Source: Symsagittifera roscoffensis (taxonomy: Eukaryota; Xenacoelomorpha; Acoela; Convolutidae). From it: a stretch of DNA of 64,000 bases. The stretch covers positions 32,611,679 to 32,675,678 of the forward strand of contig NC_087065.1 of NCBI RefSeq assembly GCF_963678635.1, given 5' to 3'. Of this stretch, positions 20,560-29,438 are shown one piece after another (position 1 is the stretch's first letter; the number at the start of each line of letters is the position of its first letter). The notes under the pieces were generated by a model. It worked only from the letters and a program-made list of their open reading frames with translations. It was not told the origin of the DNA and made no database searches. The position numbers and the translations under genes were made by a program.

Positions 20560-21494
20560 TGTAACATTCGCCCGGAAGATACATATCGACGGATAACAAA
20601 ACTAAGTCTTAAGACGACTGGCTAGCGTCTAAACAGAGCTTTGCATGTTTTTCACCGTCTCTACCAAGCCAGTACTTTTCGGTGGTCTTTTCTAACATCG
20701 GGTCGACAAAAACGTTACTGTTCTCCGGCTTCGACCAGAACGCTCAAATTAACTGAATTACATGCAAAAATAGTGAGCTCATGGCTGGGTCTCAGTATCC
20801 CCAGACCACGAGGTCACTCCTAAAAACAGGGCTACTACTTATTATATTACTATTGTTTTTGTTCAGTAGATAAAAATCATCATCTCCATCGAAGATGGAT
20901 CAACCCTTTCCCCCCCAACTCTTAGCACCTCATCCTTGTCAAAACTTATCCAAATATCAATTAAATTCAAGTCAGGACATGACAGGATGCTAAAAGTTCA
21001 TATGAGTCAATAAAAGTTTTCCGTCCCGAGACCCTTCCGGATTCTTGAATCCGGTGAATCAAGCTCCTTAAGTTCGATTTCACGACAACACGGAAGGCTG
21101 GTTTCTTACCCTTCACCGTTGTTCGCAACGGCCTTGCAACTATTGTAGCAGCACAATAGTTGCAACTCGGAACGTTCTCTGCAATCTGCTGCTGTTTTTC
21201 TTCAATTTCGACTTCTTCAATTTCGATAAAGTTGTTCTCGTCAGCGCAACTAATGTAGTTGTTGTTCTTTCACTCGTTTTTTGTTAAAATGGCCGTTTCA
21301 GCATTTCTCAGAAATGTGACGTCATCATTCGAATTTTTGAAATTTTAAAATACTAGAATATTCCAGCCTTCACCGTTTGGCTAAACGTTCCAATAACGCC
21401 CTTAGTTCTTAAAAACCACCAATCCGGAAGGCTTGCTGCTAAAATTCCGAATTCTGCAGAGATTGCATTTTGGCCATTCTGGTCGAATGTCACA
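20560..21494 (-). repeat. 3' LTR of the 19.5-kb element
   Basis: 935 bp. The plus strand begins TGTAACATTCG and ends CGAATGTCACA, an imperfect terminal inverted repeat with TG...CA ends. It is nearly identical to 39,123-40,063. It contains a perfect 13-bp hairpin at 21,134-21,165 and a C run near 20,910-20,919. Differences from the other LTR seen by eye include substitutions near 20,738, 20,868, 20,949, 21,295 and 21,432. Confidence 0.93.
21134..21165. promoter_or_regulatory. 13-bp hairpin inside the LTR (3' copy)
   Basis: TTGCAACTATTGT and ACAATAGTTGCAA pair perfectly across a 6-nt loop AGCAGC. The same hairpin is at 39,703-39,734 in the 5' LTR. It could act in RNA processing, polyadenylation or dimerisation of the element RNA; the role is inferred only from conservation in both LTRs of one recent insertion, which is weak evidence. 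Confidence 0.6.
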
Positions 21495-22312
21495 AACTCC
21501 CCGGACAGTCCGGTCAATGTCCTCATTGAATCGCGCAATGTTCTAAATGGTTACAGTGTCATCGAACAGAATTTACAAAATGCACGAATTTACTTTTATC
21601 TACGTCACATCGACTCACTGCAGAATATAAATGGCATCATACTACATCACTATAGCCTTCAAATTCTTTCATTAATCTGCACATTGAGGATATGACTTAA
21701 GATAAAACATATTTTCTGACTTCCAGTGTCAATGTCCCGATTGAAACTTTTTCTCTTAGATTTAAAAGGTGCTGGCTTGCAGGACAGTCCTGCCAACCAA
21801 CAAGCTAAAATTATCCTATTATGCTCCTTCCCTTCGGAAATCTTGCTTGTTTATTGTCCTTAATATTAAAACTAAGAAACTTTGTGGTTAGAAAGAACAA
21901 TGAAACAATCTCCCTCTTCGAGAGATTACTCAAGCCTTCCACATCACCACAAAGTGATCAGTCTTCCTAATTGATTAAAAACAATCATGCAGGCTGGAAT
22001 ATTTAAATATACTCTTCCCTCAAGCCTTTCTAAATAAATAATAAGTGAGTGTCTCTAAAGCCACTTCAACTAAAACCAAAATGCAAATTTATAAATGCAA
22101 CAATTTCAAAACTCAACTAAATGTTTCAGTTTTCAATTACAACTTGGTTGCTTGGTTTCTCACTTGAGTTTTTCACACACATAAAACAATTCTGAGTTTT
22201 GACTTTTCTTCATCATCCCTTTGTTCTCTTCTTTTTCGTCGTTTAGAAGTTCTAAAACTTCTAAATTCTTCTAATTTTCTTTCTTGCTGCCTCTTGTTTT
22301 CTCGACCATTCG
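21495..22312 (-). other. 3' untranslated region and purine tract of the 19.5-kb element
   Basis: About 820 bp between the stop of the last ORF and the 3' LTR, with no coding sequence. On the element strand GGGGAGTT directly precedes the LTR (plus 21,495-21,502) and is a plausible, short polypurine tract. A nearby CCGGACAGTCCGG palindrome (about 21,501-21,513) is also present. Confidence 0.55.
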
Positions 22313-25300
22313 TCAATGCTCCATTTCCTCCTCCTGTGACACTGACTCCGCACTTTCGGTTTCCGTGTCTTGTAGCACGTCATTGACTATCCTGACGCTG
22401 TTGGAAGCCGTCCTCCAACACTTCTGCTCTTCCACCCTCTGTTTACAGCAAGGTAGGGGATCCACGTTTGATTCTCTGTTTCTACAGAAGCTGTTGTGGA
22501 GACACAACGTCACGTTTCTCTCCAAATCTTCTTTCAGCATCTCTGCCTTCTCATTTCCACTACGCTCGCTTGTCCTGGAAATTCTTTTCACAGCGGTGGT
22601 CACTGCATTCCGATGAGTCACGAAAGCTCGCTTGAAAGCTCCTGCCCCAATGTCCAGCTGATATTCACTGTACACTCTGCCATGTTTCGACATATGCTTT
22701 TTCGCATACTCGTACAACCATGCAGTCATGTTAGCTCTGAACCATGGCATCAATCGTTTTCTTGCCCATATCTTCTTCACTTCCATCGGAATGTTTAGAA
22801 CTTTGCACATTGTCTCAAAAAGATCTAAATCTTTTAGACAATCTAATTTCCGCAATTGTTCTCTCGTCGGTGCCTCCTGTCTATTATTTTCTCTCACATG
22901 AGCTTCCAGCCATCGTATCGCCATCATAACTCCCACTATCACTATTGTTACGGGCTGTGATGAATCTGGTAAACCCATGGAGAGCAGCTCTCCAGAGTCC
23001 CAGATCAACATCAGATTATTACGCTTGGGATACCACCAGGTCTGCAGCAAGCAGTGGCAAGGAAACTCGTCATGCGTCAACATGATGCTCCTCCAATTAC
23101 GTTTTCCCGAAGCTTCCAGCAATGGTTCCACTTCCATCATCACTCGGTGGATTTCATTATTCTCATCTACTGCATTGTAATCTGTGACAGTTGATCCTCT
23201 CTGTTTCTGTTTCTCAAAGTCACTGAAGTTCCCGCTCACATATCCCATGAATTTCTTTCCTAGTATTGACTCCAACTCTTCTTTGGTTCTCTCCGGAATT
23301 GCTGAGAACATCTTACATAGTAACTCGTAAGACTTTTCAGACATTCTCGCCAATCTCACACACTTCGGCACTGAGAAGACTTGATCCACGATCGTTCTTG
23401 TACTTTTCACGTCCACAGCCACGAAATGCACAGGATATCTGCTCTTGCACATTGGAGCCAACGTTGAACCCACCAAATATCGTGCTCCTGATGGTCTACA
23501 GTAAGTTTCGCTGTGTCTGATGTTCATCTCCGTTTCGATTGCTTCCCTCCATTTTCCTAGATATTTCTGCTCAGTCTGCAGAACTCCTGGGAATACTTCT
23601 ACGCTGATGGCTGTGACCATCTCATGTTTCTGTTCTATATTCAATAGTGACTCTAAAGAACCAAACATGCTGTAGAATCCTAGTGCAGTCACTAGATTCA
23701 CATCGGTTCCTCCATGGCAATCTGCTATCAGTTCCGTCTCCGTTCTTGCTTTCATCACCACATTTCCAAACAATACTGTCAATTGCTTGTGTTGTTTATC
23801 CAGGGTTTTCACACAGTCTAGACCTCCACAAACATGACCCTCCAGTCCACAGACTTCCGCCAGACAGCTACCAGGCTTGACCCAGTCTTCTGGTCCCCAG
23901 CCAGGCAACTCTACTTTATCTTCTCCGTTGCTCTTAGATGCCGTTATCATCACATTATATATGATGTTGAGGTCATGCAGGTTACAGTCTTCATTCAGTT
24001 CCGTCTGTACGTCTTGTGTCGCACGTAATATTGAGTCAGCGTTGGGACTAGGACACCATGATGGCCTCATCAATTCCCACACTGCCATCAAGCTCGTTCT
24101 CAGTAATTCATCTGAGAATCCCAACCCAAACTCCACTCTCTTGTCGGATTTTGGTACTGAAGGTGCAGTCACCTCTTCTTCCAAGACCAGTCCCAATTTG
24201 GCCTGTGGATTGTTAACGCTCTTGATCGTTACAATTCTGGACGTCCAGAATCTTAGTAACACCGCCTGCTCATAATCAAAGAAGCAATCACGTATGTCTT
24301 CACTCAGGAAAGGATTGTACGCTATCCCTATGATCCCGGATACGTAGCTATATGACTTCTTCTTGATCGGTCCACAGTATTCACTGGATTTCGGCAATGC
24401 TCCCATAGATTCTTTAGTGAGTCTCAACTCCTTGTTTGAGAATCTCCTGATCTCGTCTATCTTTTTCATGGGTTCCAATTCTTCAGGTTCTTTCATGTTT
24501 ACCCTCATCGGTTTACTTTGCTGCATATCCAGCATTGCTAGTAAGAACAAGGCTTTCGTTCGCTCATCGCCTTCCCTCAACATTTTAACACAAGTGTTTA
24601 ATGCAGGTACTGAAATCTGCTCTATCAGGAATCGAATGAAACAGAGAGCGTCTCTCCGCTTCGCACACGCTACTGCTGCCCCCTCCTGGACTATCAGATC
24701 CCTCAGATTCGTCATAAGGAAAACCTTTTCTTCTTTTGATCTCTTTCTTTCTTCTGAATCATATTCTTCGCGAGTCAGTCCCATCATGCACCAGGCGAAC
24801 CTGAGTTGTAACTCTGTCCTTACGTAAGGTACTGCCACGAGAGCATGTATTCTTGGCGTAGTCCTCATTTCTTCTTCGAAATACCTCAATACTACTGCTT
24901 TCCATGGAAGGCTCACTAACTGCCCGATCGTTTCCGCCTCTACGTCAGACGACGCCAAAGTTCCATACGCCTTCTGCTTGAGGGTGGTGCCTTGCAACAT
25001 CATTTCCAGATAACCCTCCATGGCTTTTTCGTCTTCCAGGGCCATTACATACCCTCTAGCCGAGTTTCGGTATTCCAACATCTCCATGTATCCTCCAGTG
25101 GGTTCATCTATCGACACTGTCTCCGACACGGTTAGTCGGTTGTATTCCACTGGTGTTAGTTGTCCTGCAACACTTCTCTTTCCATGATTCATGGGAGATG
25201 GCTTGAATTCCCTCATTTTGCTCTCTCCACATTGGCTGAGTATTTCCATTTCTAACGTTGCTCCAGTCAGAGTGCGGTCACTCCTTTTGGATTTATAACC

Positions 25301-25555
25301 GGTTGACTTTATCCCCGCCATGAGAATGGGTGGCACCATCGCTATATCAGTTAATATTCTATCTGTGCCAGACAATTGATAATCACCTTGCCCCAAATCC
25401 ATGACTTCCTCGACTCGTTTTCTTTTCACTGAGCTACCAGCTTTCATCGATATTTCTGAATCCACTTTAGTCTTCCCAATTCTCCTCGGCATCACTCTGC
25501 TGCCTAACTTCATTTTCATCGCATTGATTTTATCAATCACCATTTTCGATCGCAT
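22313..25555 (-). CDS. Unrecognised 1,080-residue protein in the env position of the 19.5-kb element
   Basis: A long uninterrupted frame with its first ATG at 25,555 (the frame is open back to 25,594). I do not recognise the family. It is soluble-looking: no signal peptide, no convincing membrane anchor (the best hydrophobic run is TIVIVGVMMAIRW near residue 890), no furin site and no retroviral Env features. It has a basic N-terminus with KRKR, scattered Cys pairs (CLAEVCGLEGHVCGGLDC near residues 575-590; HCLL and CHC segments) and a Glu/Ser-rich acidic tail. It follows, in the same frame, the 225-codon ORF after a single TAA at 25,595-25,597. Its integrity inside a recent insertion argues that it is selected for within the element. 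Confidence 0.8.
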   Translation of the reverse strand: MRSKMVIDKINAMKMKLGSRVMPRRIGKTKVDSEISMKAGSSVKRKRVEEVMDLGQGDYQLSGTDRILTDIAMVPPILMAGIKSTGYKSKRSDRTLTGATLEMEILSQCGESKMREFKPSPMNHGKRSVAGQLTPVEYNRLTVSETVSIDEPTGGYMEMLEYRNSARGYVMALEDEKAMEGYLEMMLQGTTLKQKAYGTLASSDVEAETIGQLVSLPWKAVVLRYFEEEMRTTPRIHALVAVPYVRTELQLRFAWCMMGLTREEYDSEERKRSKEEKVFLMTNLRDLIVQEGAAVACAKRRDALCFIRFLIEQISVPALNTCVKMLREGDERTKALFLLAMLDMQQSKPMRVNMKEPEELEPMKKIDEIRRFSNKELRLTKESMGALPKSSEYCGPIKKKSYSYVSGIIGIAYNPFLSEDIRDCFFDYEQAVLLRFWTSRIVTIKSVNNPQAKLGLVLEEEVTAPSVPKSDKRVEFGLGFSDELLRTSLMAVWELMRPSWCPSPNADSILRATQDVQTELNEDCNLHDLNIIYNVMITASKSNGEDKVELPGWGPEDWVKPGSCLAEVCGLEGHVCGGLDCVKTLDKQHKQLTVLFGNVVMKARTETELIADCHGGTDVNLVTALGFYSMFGSLESLLNIEQKHEMVTAISVEVFPGVLQTEQKYLGKWREAIETEMNIRHSETYCRPSGARYLVGSTLAPMCKSRYPVHFVAVDVKSTRTIVDQVFSVPKCVRLARMSEKSYELLCKMFSAIPERTKEELESILGKKFMGYVSGNFSDFEKQKQRGSTVTDYNAVDENNEIHRVMMEVEPLLEASGKRNWRSIMLTHDEFPCHCLLQTWWYPKRNNLMLIWDSGELLSMGLPDSSQPVTIVIVGVMMAIRWLEAHVRENNRQEAPTREQLRKLDCLKDLDLFETMCKVLNIPMEVKKIWARKRLMPWFRANMTAWLYEYAKKHMSKHGRVYSEYQLDIGAGAFKRAFVTHRNAVTTAVKRISRTSERSGNEKAEMLKEDLERNVTLCLHNSFCRNRESNVDPLPCCKQRVEEQKCWRTASNSVRIVNDVLQDTETESAESVSQEEEMEH

Positions 25556-25594
25556 CGTCCCTCTCCTGGTTCTTGACAGATACACCGTCTCTCC

Positions 25595-26272
25595 TTAATC
25601 GTCCTGCGGTGTCATCTTGATGGGAGAATTCGCTTCACTCTCATCAGTGGCTGAGTCGATCAACAACTCACTCAGTCTCCCTTCACACTCATCAAGCTTG
25701 TCAAGTACTTCTCTCATCAAGGGTTGATTTAGACCTGTTTTGAGAATGGACTGGGTTCCATAGCTCTGAATCGCAGTCCAGACTTCTTCCATGAACGCCA
25801 CTCTGTCCAGCTTACATCCCGTCCTACTCTCGTGGTCTCGGTGATGTACTTCCCATTCTTCTTCGGGCAGCGTTCCCAAGAAGGGTACTCTGGCTGAGGC
25901 CTCTATTCTTCTCCTCCGAGGTGATTCCATGAGGATTCTCTGGTCGTTATTTCTTGAATTGCCAGGAGAGCTGCTCTCCGGCAAATTCCGTTTCATTTCC
26001 ATAAAGGCTGACGGAGGCTCCAGTGTCGAGATGCCTTCTTCCGCTGGCTCAGTCGTTTCCAACGTGTCTGCATTGTTCTCAAGATCACTGAAGATATTGA
26101 AATCCAGGCTGGATGTTCCTCCTGTCGATGCCCTGTCGTCTTCCCCACCAGCTTGATCTTGTTGCATGGGTTCTTCGGTTTGACGGCTTCCACCCTGTCC
26201 GTCACTTCCTCCAGGTTGAAATTGTCCATACTGTTCTTTCCAAGTTTGATTTGATTCGATTCTTTGACTCAA
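25595..26272 (-). CDS. Unrecognised 225-codon ORF upstream of the 1,080-residue ORF
   Basis: A frame rich in Gly, Gln, Glu and Ser in its first half (low complexity, disordered-looking), then a more ordered, helical-looking half (about residues 130-205, with KLDRVAFMEEVWTAIQSYG and MREVLDKLDECEGRLSELL). The frame has no ATG before residue 36 (26,167), so it may start there or be joined by splicing to an upstream leader. It ends in TAA at 25,595 and the same frame continues into the next ORF, so readthrough or a point mutation could separate what is one protein. No homology recognised. Confidence 0.6.
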   Translation of the reverse strand: MSQRIESNQTWKEQYGQFQPGGSDGQGGSRQTEEPMQQDQAGGEDDRASTGGTSSLDFNIFSDLENNADTLETTEPAEEGISTLEPPSAFMEMKRNLPESSSPGNSRNNDQRILMESPRRRRIEASARVPFLGTLPEEEWEVHHRDHESRTGCKLDRVAFMEEVWTAIQSYGTQSILKTGLNQPLMREVLDKLDECEGRLSELLIDSATDESEANSPIKMTPQDD

Positions 26273-26619
26273 GTGAGTAATTTAAATGATCAATCAGGAT
26301 CTAGAAAAAAAATCACGAATGTCACACTTGTCAGTTTCACCTTAACATATATCGTTAAAATTTGCTTAAAACCGTTCAGATAAAAAGAGATTTATCCTAA
26401 AATTTATTAAAATCAATTGGTTTCTAAAATTTTGGAATTCGACCTAAGATTGGACAGTCCAAACTTTGGATCTATTCCCAAGATCGTCATTCAGTTGTTC
26501 ATGGTCACTAACCCCTACTTACCCATGATCTTAATAACCTAACACATAACATAACATAACACACATATCATATGTTACACACAACTTAATCTTTGGCCTA
26601 ACACTCTTTCACACTTCAC
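26273..26619 (-). other. Non-coding gap between the integrase polyprotein and the distal ORFs
   Basis: About 350 bp of AT-rich sequence inside the element. On the plus strand it includes CACATAACATAACATAACAC repeats at about 26,540-26,565. No ORF is seen. It could hold a splice acceptor for a subgenomic RNA expressing the distal ORFs; I see no decisive consensus. Confidence 0.5.
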
Positions 26620-28910
26620 TCAGCCTATACTTAAGTAATATTTCTTATGTAGATATACTTGTATGTTTGTATCAGAGAATATCACGTGTACAGGCGCGTA
26701 CAATTCCCGAGGATGCAGTCTTCCTCTGTTTGGATCGTACACTGGAAGCGAGAGCTCCTTCACGTCCATTTCCACAAGGAAGTCCCTCAGCCTCGTCAAA
26801 GACAAGACTAGGTTTTCTGGGTCCACGTGCTGCTTCTCTGTCGCCCTCGTTACCAAGAAGCATAAGTACTTTCCCGGTATCTGCGACACCGCCGGAGGTA
26901 AGGCTGCTACGCCCCCTATCCCTGGTCTTTGCTTCCAAAGGAATTCCACGTTTTTGTATTCTCTCTTAAAATCTGCCGCTAACGCTGTCCTAAAACTCAT
27001 GTCTGCGGTGATTGCTATCGCACATGTTCTGTTTGTGAGTATGAAATCACTGTCTGTTAGTATTATGTTACTAGAATATTCATTTGGTAAATTAAAATAT
27101 GACTCAACTACCCTGCCTATGTCAGGTTTCTTAGGTTCTTCGCCTGTTTCTGCTTCTAACTCTCCTGTTTCTCTTGCTATTCTCAATTTTTTTATTATCA
27201 GGTTTTCAGTGTGGGTAAGTCCTACCCCCACTCCCCGGACAAAAACATCCATCGGCGTCCCCGTCGATCGCATACCGGATATCAAGTCAAGGTTAGAAGC
27301 TGGAATGAGAAGTTGTCCTTCCTGGGCAGCCCAGGAAGGATCATCTCGTTCGGTCTTAATGTATTTCGCGCTTTCGCGATCTACGTCTTGAATCGTAACG
27401 CTGGTCTCTTCAGGGTCTGATGTCATTTCGTTCAGCCACTCTAAGACGCGCAGGTTCGTCAGGTCTTGTTCATTTGACTGCTGTTGCTCATCGTCGAACT
27501 CTACTTCGGGTTTCGACCAGTCGTCAACCCACTCATCGTTGTGATCATCGACTATGTCAATGTCTTGTGACACGGTTATTTCCTCTAAACCCACTACTTC
27601 CTCCACTATTTTCTTTAGATCTATCCTATCCACTACAAAGTCGTCACCGTAAGGATTGTATTTCTTTCTTGGTCTCGTCCCGTCTTTCTGACGAGTCTGC
27701 ATCGTGAACGGAAGATCTGGTTCCATGTTCTTGGGAACCTCTGTCTGTTCGGAATCCTGCCAATCTTCCTCTGCGTAGGGCAAGGTTTCATCGTCTGCTT
27801 CGATCTGTTCGTTTGGATCCAGGTCCAATGGTGTATCCGTGCCTTCCTCTACGACTTCGTTTCCATCGTTCTTCTCCCTGGTGCCTTTTTCATTGACCTC
27901 ACAAGCAGGGTCCATCATTAGATAATCCCCTTCTTCCATGTCTGCAGGTATACACCAGTCTTCTGTCGATAGATTGTGTGGCTTGATGTTCTCGTAGTGG
28001 GCCGCTCGGTCAGTACTCAGTCTATAAAAACGTCCCTCCTGGTGCACCTCCGTAATCATGAAGGGTCCCCTCCACTTTTTTAGAAGCTTCTTTGTTCCTT
28101 TCGGTGGTATAACGTTCTGAAATACCCATACGTAGTCTCCCACCGAGTAGGCCTTTGCACCAGCTGCTTTCTTGTCGAATTTTTTCCTCTGCCTTGCCTG
28201 TGCTTGCTGAGTATTTCGTCTGCACAGATCGTTCAACTCCTGTTGACGTCTGATCACATCCCTTACGTAAACCTGTGGAGATGTTTTCTTCCCCTCATAC
28301 TCTGGGTAGAAGAATGTCAAGGGTAAAGACTTCTCGTGTCCCGTCAGCATCATGTGTGGACTGACCCCAGTGGTGGAGTGTTGCGTGCTATTATAAGCTC
28401 CCATCACCTGTGGAAGGTATCTGTCCCAATCGGTCATGTACCTGGAACAATATACCCTCAGCATCGACACTAACGTCCTATTCTGTCTTTCCACTAAGCC
28501 ATTCGTCTGAGGATGGTATGTCGTGGAGTGAGCCTGAGCGACTTGTGACCGTCTCATAAGCTCTTTCGTAAGCTCGCCTACGAAAGCCGTTCCATTGTCC
28601 GATTGAAACGTCATTGGACAACCATGTCTTGCTATCCACGTATTGATCAGGTGGTCGCATGTCTCTTCCGCCGAGGCAGTTATGCAGGGCACGGCCTCTG
28701 CATACTTCGTGAAGTGATCTATCATGACCAAGACTTGGTTGTAACCGCTGTCTGTCATGCATATCTTCTGGTGATCTATCTGCACCACCTCGTTGAATTC
28801 AGACGACTCAATTGATTGTAAAGGAAATCGCAACTTCCTAGAATCCTTGACCTGTTGGCATGACAGACATGCTGTCACCCATTTTCGCATGCCTTTTTCA
28901 TCCCAGGCCA
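26620..28910 (-). CDS. Integrase core, GPY/F module and macro-like C-terminus of the 19.5-kb element
   Basis: 763 codons. Residues about 15-22 hold the second Cys pair of the HHCC zinc site (CLSCQQVK). The DDE catalytic residues are in VQIDHQK, QSDNGTAF and GLVERQNRTL (about residues 45-170). About 250-310 is a GPY/F-type C-terminal module (YSVGDYVWVF; KKWRGPFMITEV). About 315-490 is strongly acidic and probably disordered. About 605-760 resembles a macro domain (separate entry). The frame is entered by a frameshift from 28,875-29,438 in a short A run near 28,890, so the 5' boundary given is the open frame, not a start codon. Integrase inserts the element cDNA; the long acidic and macro-like extension is unusual for Ty3/gypsy. 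Confidence 0.88.
26640..27080 (-). other. Macro-domain-like C-terminal domain on the integrase polyprotein
   Basis: Roughly 145 residues show the macro-domain block order: AIAITADMSFRTALAADFKRE (beta strand and first loop, like IxAD...GxGxAxxF), RPGIGGVAALPP, KYLCFLVTRATEKQHVDPE (like YLVTK...P), LVLSLTRLRDFLVEMDVKEL and SLPVYDPNRGRLHPREL (in place of LPxIGCGLDxLxW), then IFSDTNIQVYLHKK. This is closest in layout to TARG1/OARD1-type macro domains. The Gly-rich ADP-ribose loops are eroded (first-loop Gly missing, GCGLD absent), so hydrolase activity is doubtful and ADP-ribose binding uncertain. Assignment is by pattern recognition. Confidence 0.6.
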
Positions 28911-29438
28911 CTCAAAGCGCTTCAGGATCCTCTGATACACTTTGTCGATCCCTTGATGGCCCATCTGATCATGCGACCTGAATAATAGTTCTGTCTGATA
29001 GAGTTGCGGCAACACTATCGCGTTATATTTGTATAAGACCTTGTCTTCTTCTCTTCTCCTGCAAGCCACGATCCCGTCCTTGTTCAGATACAATCTCCCC
29101 TCCTTCTGCATGAAGTATTGTCTCAGGATCCTATAGCTGTCTTCTTCCAGGTCACCTTTGTCAGGTGCACCGTTTTCTATCCACCTTTTTAGGTTGCTTG
29201 TCATGCGATCATTTCTCTGCGCCCTTAGAAGGTCCGAGAGTCTGTATCTCGCCTTCAAGTACGTCTTCATGACCCTCATCTGACTATTCAGCTCGTTGGG
29301 CTGATGTGTGTCTTCTTCCATCTTAACGCACCAAATCTTCGCCAACGGTTGTGTTTCTTGCTGAAACTGTTGAAGATCAGTCCTGACTGCCTCTTTCTGT
29401 GGCAATAAGCTTATCGAACGTTTCGATACCGCTATCGT
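28875..29438 (-). CDS. Integrase N-terminal (HHCC) segment of the 19.5-kb element
   Basis: An open frame between an in-frame TAA (29,439-29,441) and a frameshift near 28,890. It contains the integrase zinc-binding histidines in LLFRSHDQMGHQGIDKVYQRI followed by LKRFEWPGM, matching the H-x(n)-H part of the HHCC site. It is in the same frame as the Gag-RT ORF upstream, so the TAA is the only break between RNase H and integrase. The region before the histidines is an unassigned linker. Confidence 0.82.
   Translation of the reverse strand, partial: TIAVSKRSISLLPQKEAVRTDLQQFQQETQPLAKIWCVKMEEDTHQPNELNSQMRVMKTYLKARYRLSDLLRAQRNDRMTSNLKRWIENGAPDKGDLEEDSYRILRQYFMQKEGRLYLNKDGIVACRRREEDKVLYKYNAIVLPQLYQTELLFRSHDQMGHQGIDKVYQRILKRFEWPGMKKACENG

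Noticed and set aside
22313-25555. The 1,080-residue ORF as a retroviral envelope
   Set aside because: No signal peptide, furin site, fusion peptide or membrane anchor is visible; position alone is not enough.
26663-27391. 242-codon plus-strand frame as a gene
   Set aside because: It is antisense to the integrase/macro-like frame of the large LTR element, which has strong motifs.
28880-28900. Programmed frameshift at the A run before the integrase core
   Set aside because: The run is GAAAAAG, not a canonical slippery heptamer, so a length mutation or a homopolymer sequencing error is more likely.
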